From: Cyanophora paradoxa | Lineage: Eukaryota > Glaucocystophyceae > Cyanophorales > Cyanophoraceae | DNA: 33,088 nt | Assembly (NCBI GenBank): GCA_004431415.1 | Contig: QPMI01000077.1 | Location: 1 to 33,088, forward strand | Direction: 5' to 3' | In this document: piece after piece, positions 26,665 through 33,088 of the stretch | How positions within the stretch are numbered: the stretch's first letter is position 1 | How the letters are laid out: each line of letters opens with the position of its first letter | The notes under the pieces: generated by a model | What the model was told of the DNA's origin: nothing | The model's database searches: none | What the model saw: only the letters and a program-made list of their open reading frames with translations | Translations under genes and position numbers: made by a program

Positions 26665-29600
26665 GCAGGTGCACTCTGCCCAGCAGAAACCCTGTAAGAG
26701 GCTCTGCCCTTCCAAGTGGAATCCTCGCCGAGTGTTTGGGGACTTGAATTTTTCCTGGGTTCACTCCCTCTTAGCCCTGGTCTGTTTGAATTCCTGTAGG
26801 GCCCACAACAGCAAGGTCAGGTGCACACAAAAACTTTCCAGGGGGAACATGCACAAGGCGCTAGCCTTAGGCAGGTGCACCCAGCCCAGCAGAGGACTAC
26901 TAAAAGGCTCTGCCCTTCCAAGTGGGACCCCCACCGAGTGTTTGGGGACTTGCATGTTTCCTGGGTTCACTCCCTCTTAGCCCTGGTCTGTTTGAATTCC
27001 TGTAGGGCCCACAACAGCAAGGTCAGGTGCACACAAACACTTTCCAAAGGGAACATGCACAAGGCGCTAGCCTTAGGCAGGTGCACCCTGCCCAGCAGAG
27101 GCCCTCTAAGAGGCTCTGCCCTTCCAAGAGGAATCCTCGCCGAGTGTTTGGGGACTTGCGTGTTTCCTGGGTTCACTCCTTCTTAGCCCTGGTCAGTTTG
27201 AATTCCCGTTGCCAAAGTTGGGCCCACAACAGGAAGTCAGGTGCACACAAACACTTTCCAGGGGGAACATGCACAAGGCGCTAGCCTTAGGCAGGTGCAC
27301 CCTGCCCAGCAGTGGCCCTGTACGAGGCTCTGCCCTTCCAAGTGGGATCCCTGCCGAGTGTTTGGGGACTTGAACGTTTCCTGGGTTCACTCGCTCTTAG
27401 CCCTGGTCAGTTTGAATTCCCGTTGGGCCCACAAAAGCAAGGTCAGGTGCACACAAAACCTTTCCAGGGGGAACATGCACAAGGCGCTAGCCTTAGGCAG
27501 GTGCACCCTGCCCAGCAGAGGCCCTCTAAGAGGCTCTGCCCTTCCAAGTGGGATCCTCGCCGAGTGTTTGGGGACTTGAGTGTTTCCTGGGTTCACTCCC
27601 TCTTAGCCCTGGTCTGTTTGAATTCCCGTCGGGCCCACAAAAGCAAGGTCAGGTGCACACAAAACTTTCCAAAGGGAACATGCACTAGCCTTAGGCAGGT
27701 GCACCCTGCCCAGCAGAGGCCCTTGAAGAGGCTCTGCCCTTCCAAGTGGGACCCCCGCCGAGTGTTTGGGGACTTAAGTGTTTCCTGGGTTCACTCCCTC
27801 TTAGCCCGCTGGTCAGTTTGAATTCCCGTCGGGCCCACAACAGGAGGTCAGGTGCACAAAAACACTTTCCAGGGGGAACATGCACGAGGCGCTAGCCTTA
27901 GGCAGGTGCACCCTGCCCTGCAGAGGCCCTCTAAGAGGCTCTGCCCTTCCAAGTGGAATCCTCGCCGAGTGTTTGGGGACTTGAGTGTTTCCTGGGTTCA
28001 CTCCCTCTTAGCTCTGGTCAGTTTGAATTCCCGTTGGGCCCACAACAGCAAGGTCAGGTGCACACAAACACTTTCCAGGGAGAACATGCACAAGGCGCTA
28101 GCCTTAGGCAGGTGCACCCTGCCCAGCAGAGGCCCTCTAAGAAGTTCCATTTTTCCGAGTGGGACCCCCGCCGATTGTTTGGGGACTTAAGTGTTTCCTG
28201 GGTTCACTCCCTCTTAGCCCGCTGGTCAGTTTGAATTCCCGTCGGGCCCACAACAGGAGGTCAGGTGCACAAAAACACTTTCCAGGGGGAACATGCACAA
28301 GGCGCTAGCCTTAGGCAGGTGCACCCTGCCCAGCAGAGGACTACTAAAAGGCTCTGCCCTTCCAAGTGGGACCCCCACCGAGTGTTTGGGGACTTGCATG
28401 TTTCCTGGGTTCACTCCCTCTTAGCCCTGGTCTGTTTGAATTCCTGTAGGGCCCACAACAGCAAGGTCAGGTGCACACAAACACTTTCCAGGGGGAACAT
28501 GCACAAGGCGCTAGCCTTAGGCAGGTGCACCCTGCCCAGCAGAGGCCCTCTAAGAGGCTCTGCCCTTCCAAGAGGAATCCTCGCCGAGTGTTTGGGGACT
28601 TGCATGTTTCCTGGGTTCACTCCTTCTTAGCCCTGGTCAGTTTGAATTCCCGTTGCCAAAGTTGGGCCCACAACAGTAAGTCAGGTGCACACAAACACTT
28701 TCCAGGGAGAACATGCACAAGGCGCTAGCCTTAGGCAGGTGCACCCAGCCCAGCAGAGGACTACTAAGAGGCTCTGCCCTTCCAAGTGGGATCCTCGCCG
28801 AGTGTTTGGGGACTTGAGTGTTTCCTGGGTTCACTCCCTCTTAGCCCTGGTCTGTTTGAATTCCCGTCGGGCCCACAAAAGCAAGGTCAGGTGCACACAA
28901 AACTTTCCAAAGGGAACATGCACTAGCCTTAGGCAGGTGCACCCTGCCCAGCAGAGGCCCTTGAAGAGGCTCTGCCCTTCCAAGTGGGACCCCCGCCGAG
29001 TGTTTGGGGACTTAAGTGTTTCCTGGGTTCACTCCCTCTTAGCCCGCTGGTCAGTTTGAATTCCCGTCGGGCCCACAACAGGAGGTCAGGTGCACAAAAA
29101 CACTTTCCAGGGGGATCATGCACGAGGCGCTAGCCTTAGGCAGGTGCACCCTGCCCTGCAGAGGCCCTTGAAGAGGCTCTGCCCTTCCAAGTGGGATCCT
29201 CGCCGAGTGTTTGGGGACTTGAGTGTTTCCTGGGTTCACTCCCTCTTAGCCCTGGTCAGTTTGAATTCCCGTTGGGCCCACAACAGCAAGGTCAGGTGCA
29301 CACAAACACTTTCCAGGGAGAACATGCACAAGGCGCTAGCCTTAGGCAGGTGCACCCTGCCCAGCAGAGGCCCTCTAAGAAGTTCCATTTTTCCGAGTGG
29401 GACCCCCGCCGATTGTTTGGGGACTTAAGTGTTTCCTGGGTTCACTCCCTCTTAGCCCTGGTCAGTTTGAATTCCCGTCGGGCCCACAACAGGAGGTCAG
29501 GTGCACAAAAACACTTTCCAGGGGGAACATGCACGAGGCGCTAGCCTTAGGCAGGTGCACCCAGCCCAGCAGAGGCCCTCTAAGAGGCTCTGCCCTTCCA

Positions 29601-32600
29601 AGTGGGACCCCCACCGAGTGTTTGGGGACTTGAGTGTTTCCTGGGTTCACTCCTTCTTAGCCCTGGTCAGTTTGAATTCCCGTTGCCAAAGTTGGGCCCA
29701 CAACAGTAAGTCAGGTGCACACAAACACTTTCCAGGGAGAACATCCACAAGGCGCTAGCCTTAGGCAGGTGCACCCAGCCCAGCAGAGGACTACTAAGAG
29801 GCTCTGCCCTTCCAAGTGGGATCCTCGCCGAGTGTTTGGGGACTTGAGTGTTTCCTGGGTTCACTCCCTCTTAGCCCTGGTCTGTTTGAATTCCCGTCGG
29901 GCCCACAAAAGCAAGGTCAGGTGCACACAAAACTTTCCAAAGGGAACATGCACTAGCCTTAGGCAGGTGCACCCTGCCCAGCAGAGGCCCTTGAAGAGGC
30001 TCTGCCCTTCCAAGTGGGACCCCCGCCGAGTGTTTGGGGACTTGAGTGTTTCCTGGGTTCACTCCCTCTTAGCCCTGGTCAGCTTGAATTCCCGTCGGGT
30101 CCACAACAGGAGGTCAGGTGCACAAAAACACTTTCCAGGGGGAACATGCACGAGGTGCTAGCCTTAGGCAGGTGCACCCTGCCCTGCAGAGGCCCTCTAA
30201 GAGGCTCTGCCCTTCCAAGTGGGACCCCCGCCGAGTGTTTGGGGACTTGAGTGTTTCCTGGGTTCACTCCCTCTTAGCCCTGGTCAGTTTGAATTCCCGT
30301 TGGGCCCACAACAGCAAGGTCAGGTGCACACAAACACTTTCCAGGGAGAACATGCACAAGGCGCTAGCCTTAGGCAGGTGCACCCTGCCCAGCAGAGGCC
30401 CTCTAAGAAGTTCCATTTTTCCGAGTGGGACCCCCGCCGATTGTTTGGGGACTTAAGTGTTTCCTGGGTTCACTCCCTCTTAGCCCGCTGGTCAGTTTGA
30501 ATTCCCGTCGGGCCCACAACAGGAGGTCAGATGCACACAAACACTTTCGAGGGAGAACATCCACAAGGCGCTAGCCTTAGGCAGGTGCACCCAGCCCAGC
30601 AGAGGACTACTAAGAGGCTCTGCCCTTCCAAGTGGGAGCCCCATTGAGTGTTTGGGGACTTGAATGTTTCCTGGGTTCACTCCCTCTTAGCCCCCTGGTC
30701 AGTTTGAATTCCCGTCGGGCCCACAACAGGAAGTCAGGTGCACACAAAACCTTTCTAGGGGGAACATGCACAAGGCGCTAGCCTTAGGCAGGTGCACCCT
30801 GCCCAGCAGAGGACTGCTAAGAGGCTCTGCCCTTCCAAGTGGGATCCTCGCCGAGTGTTTGGGGACTTGAGTGTTTCCTGGGTTCACTCCCTCTTAGCCC
30901 TGGTCAGTTTGAATTCCCGTCGGGCCCACAAAAGCAAGGTCAGGTGCACACAAAACTTTCCAGGGGGAACATGCACTAGCCTTAGGCAGGTGCACCCTGC
31001 CCTGCAGAGGCCCTCTAAGAGGCTCTGCCCTTCCAAGTGGGACCCCCGCCGAGTGTTTGGGGACTTGCATGTTTCCTGGGTTCACTCCCTCTTAGCCCTG
31101 GTCAGTTTGAATTCCCGTTGGGCCCACAACAGCAAGGTCAGGTGCACACAAACACTTTCCAGGGAGAACATGCACAAGGCGCTAGCCTTAGGCAGGTGCA
31201 CCCTGCCCAGCAGAGGCCCTGTAAGAAGTTCCATTGCTCCGAGTGGGACCCCCGCCGAGTGTTTGGGGACTTAAGTGTTTCCTGGGTTCACTCCCTCTTA
31301 GCCCGCTGGTCAGTTTGAATTCCCGTCGGGCCCACAACAGGAGGTCAGGTGCACACAAACACTTTCCAGGGGGAACATGCACGAGGCGCTAGCCTTAGGC
31401 AGGTGCACCCTGCCCTGCAGAGGCCCTCTAAGAGGCTCTGCCCTTCCAAGTGGGAGCCCCATTGAGTGTTTGGGGACTTGAGTGTTTCCTGGGTTCACTC
31501 TCTCTTAGCCCTGGTCAGTTTGAATTCCCGTTGGGTCCACAACAGCAAGGTCAGGTGCACACAAAATTTTCCAGGGGGAAAATGCACAAGGCGCTAGCCT
31601 TAGGCAGATGCACCCAGCCCAGCAGAGGACTACTAAGAGGCTCTGCCCTTCCAAGTGGGAGCCCCATTGAGTGTTTGGGGACTTGAATGTTTCCTGGGTT
31701 CACTCCCTCTTAGCCCCCTGGTCAGTTTGAATTCCCGTCGGGCCCACAACAGGAAGTCAGGTGCACACAAAACCTTTCTAGGGGGAACATGCACAAGGCG
31801 CTAGCCTTAGGCAGGTGCACCCTGCCCAGCAGAGGCCCTCTAAGAGGCTCTGCCCTTCCAAGAGGAATCCTCGCCGAGTGTTTGGGGACTTGCATGTTTC
31901 CTGGGTTCACTCCTTCTTAGCCCTGGTCAGTTTGAATTCCCGTTGCCAAAGTTGGGCCCACAACAGTAAGTCAGGTGCACACAAACACTTTCCAGGGAGA
32001 ACATCCACAAGGCGCTAGCCTTAGGCAGGTGCACCCAGCCCAGCAGAGGACTACTAAGAGGCTCTGCCCTTCCAAGTGGGAGCCCCATTGAGTGTTTGGG
32101 GACTTGAGTGTTTCCTGGGTTCACTCCCTCTTAGCCCTGGTCAGTTTGAATTCCCGTCGGGCCCACAACAGCAAGGTCAGGTGCACACAAAACTTTCCAG
32201 GGGGAACATGCACTAGCCTTAGGCAGGTGCACCCTGCCCAGCAGAGGCCCTTGAAGAGGCTCTGCCCTTCCAAGTGGGATCCTCGCCGAGTGTTTGGGGA
32301 CATGAATGTGTCCTGGGTTCACTCCCTCTTAGCCCTGGTCAGTTTGAATTCCCGTCGGGTCCACAACAGGAGGTCAGGTGCACAAAACACTTTCCAGGGG
32401 GAACATGCACGAGGTGCTAGCCTTAGGCAGGTGCACCCTGCCCTGCAGAGGCCCTCTAAGAGGCTCTGCCCTTCCGAGTGGGACCCCCGCCGAGTGTTTG
32501 GGGACTTGCATGTTTCCTGGGTTCACTCCCTCTTAGCCCTGGTCAGTTTGAATTCCCGTCGGGCCCACAACAGGAGGTCAGGTGCACAAAAACACTTTCC

Positions 32601-33088
32601 AGGGGGAACATGCACGAGGCGCTAGCCTTAGGCAGGTGCACCCAGCCCAGCAGAGGACTACTAAGAGGCTCTGCCCTTCCAAGTGGGAGCCCCATTGAGT
32701 GTTTGGGGACTTGCATGTTTCCTGGGTTCACTCCTTCTTAGCCCTGGTCAGTTTGAATTCCCGTTGGGCCCACAACAGCAAGGTCAGGTGCACACAAACA
32801 CTTTCCAGGGGGAACATGCACAAGGCGCTAGCCTTAGGCAGGTGCACCCTGCCCAGCAGAGGCCCTTTAAGAGGCTCTGCCCTTCCAAGTGGGACCCCCA
32901 CCTAGTGTTTGGGGACTTGCATGTTTCCTGGGTTCACTCCTTCTTAGCCCTGGTCAGTTTGAATTCCCGTTGGGTCCACAACAGCAAGGTCAGGTGCACA
33001 CAAAACTTTCCAGGGGGAAAATGCACAAGGCGCTAGCCTTAGGCAGATGCACCCAGCCCAGCAGAGGACTACTAAGAGGCTCTGCCTT
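26665..33088 (+). repeat. Satellite B: about 31 tandem units of about 206 bp (runs off the window)
   Basis: Units repeat mostly every 206 bp. Some are about 8 bp longer, with an insertion reading CCAAAGTTG, and some are 7 bp shorter, missing AAGGCGC in the core. A unit runs ATGCACAAGGCGCTAGCCTT (first full copy 26849-26868), AGGCAGGTGCACCC, CCCAGCAGAGG, AGGCTCTGCCCTTCCAAGTG, GAGTGTTTGGGGACTTG, TTTCCTGGGTTCACTCC, CAGTTTGAATTCCCGT, GGGCCCACAACAGCAAGGTC, then TTTCCAGGGGGAAC. The core is the reverse complement of the satellite A core. Long open frames (up to 177 codons) on both strands come from the repetition and are not genes. The first unit starts at GCAGGTGCA (26665), just beyond the core. 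Confidence 0.97.
27541..29455 (+). repeat. Higher-order repeat with 1238-bp offset inside satellite B
   Basis: Positions 27541-28217 recur with the same private variants at 28779-29455, including the 7-bp-deleted core and the AAGTTCCATTTTTCCGAGTG variant unit. The blocks part at CTTAGCCCGCTGG versus CTTAGCCCTGG. A further related block follows at an offset of about 1028 bp (29090 to 30118). This pattern indicates recent block amplification. Confidence 0.8.

Noticed and set aside
26761-33036. ORFs up to 177 codons in satellite B
   Set aside because: They are translations of the 206-bp unit repeated with frame rotation, and equally long frames exist on the opposite strand.

Overview
The window is eukaryotic nuclear DNA made entirely of mobile and repetitive sequence. 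An AT-richer Polinton (Maverick)-type element sits beside GC-rich, LINE-bearing DNA with long satellite arrays, which suggests a GC-rich protist, possibly an alga. The sequence alone does not name the host. No bacterial operon, rRNA, tRNA or CRISPR is visible.

Region 1 (1-11415) is a complete Polinton-type element with two 293-bp terminal inverted repeats that read as identical. Inside are a small gene with two DUF5710-like repeats (336-674), a retroviral-type integrase broken into four reading-frame segments (661-1716), a protein-primed family B DNA polymerase broken by a frame change (1725-5697), three genes I cannot name, a probable minor capsid/penton protein (7606-8250), the major capsid protein (8303-9529) and an FtsK/HerA-like packaging ATPase (9660-10412). 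The two capsid genes diverge from a 52-bp gap. Together these are the replication, integration and virion modules of an endogenous virus-like element. The adenovirus-type protease usual in Polintons was not found. The right subterminal 700 bp is non-coding and full of short repeats and a palindrome.

Region 2 (11416-16873) is a satellite of about 125-bp units (satellite A, about 43-44 copies) into which the Polinton has inserted. Region 3 (16874-26664) is GC-rich. It holds a decayed unknown minus-strand coding region (about 18.2-20.3 kb), a very short LINE 3' end (about 20335-20655), a longer 5'-truncated LINE with RNase H and zinc-knuckle remnants (about 20656-24230), a diverged tandem duplication of about 0.95 kb (24240-26160) and a cytosine-rich low-complexity stretch. 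Region 4 (26665-33088, running off the window) is a second satellite of about 206-bp units (satellite B, about 31 copies).

The most unusual observation is that satellites A and B differ over most of their length yet share a core of about 33 bp in opposite orientation, containing the near-palindrome AAGGCTAGCGCCTT. The Polinton insertion point, the right end of array A and the left end of array B all fall within about 20 bp at this core. It may be a recombination or integration hot spot.
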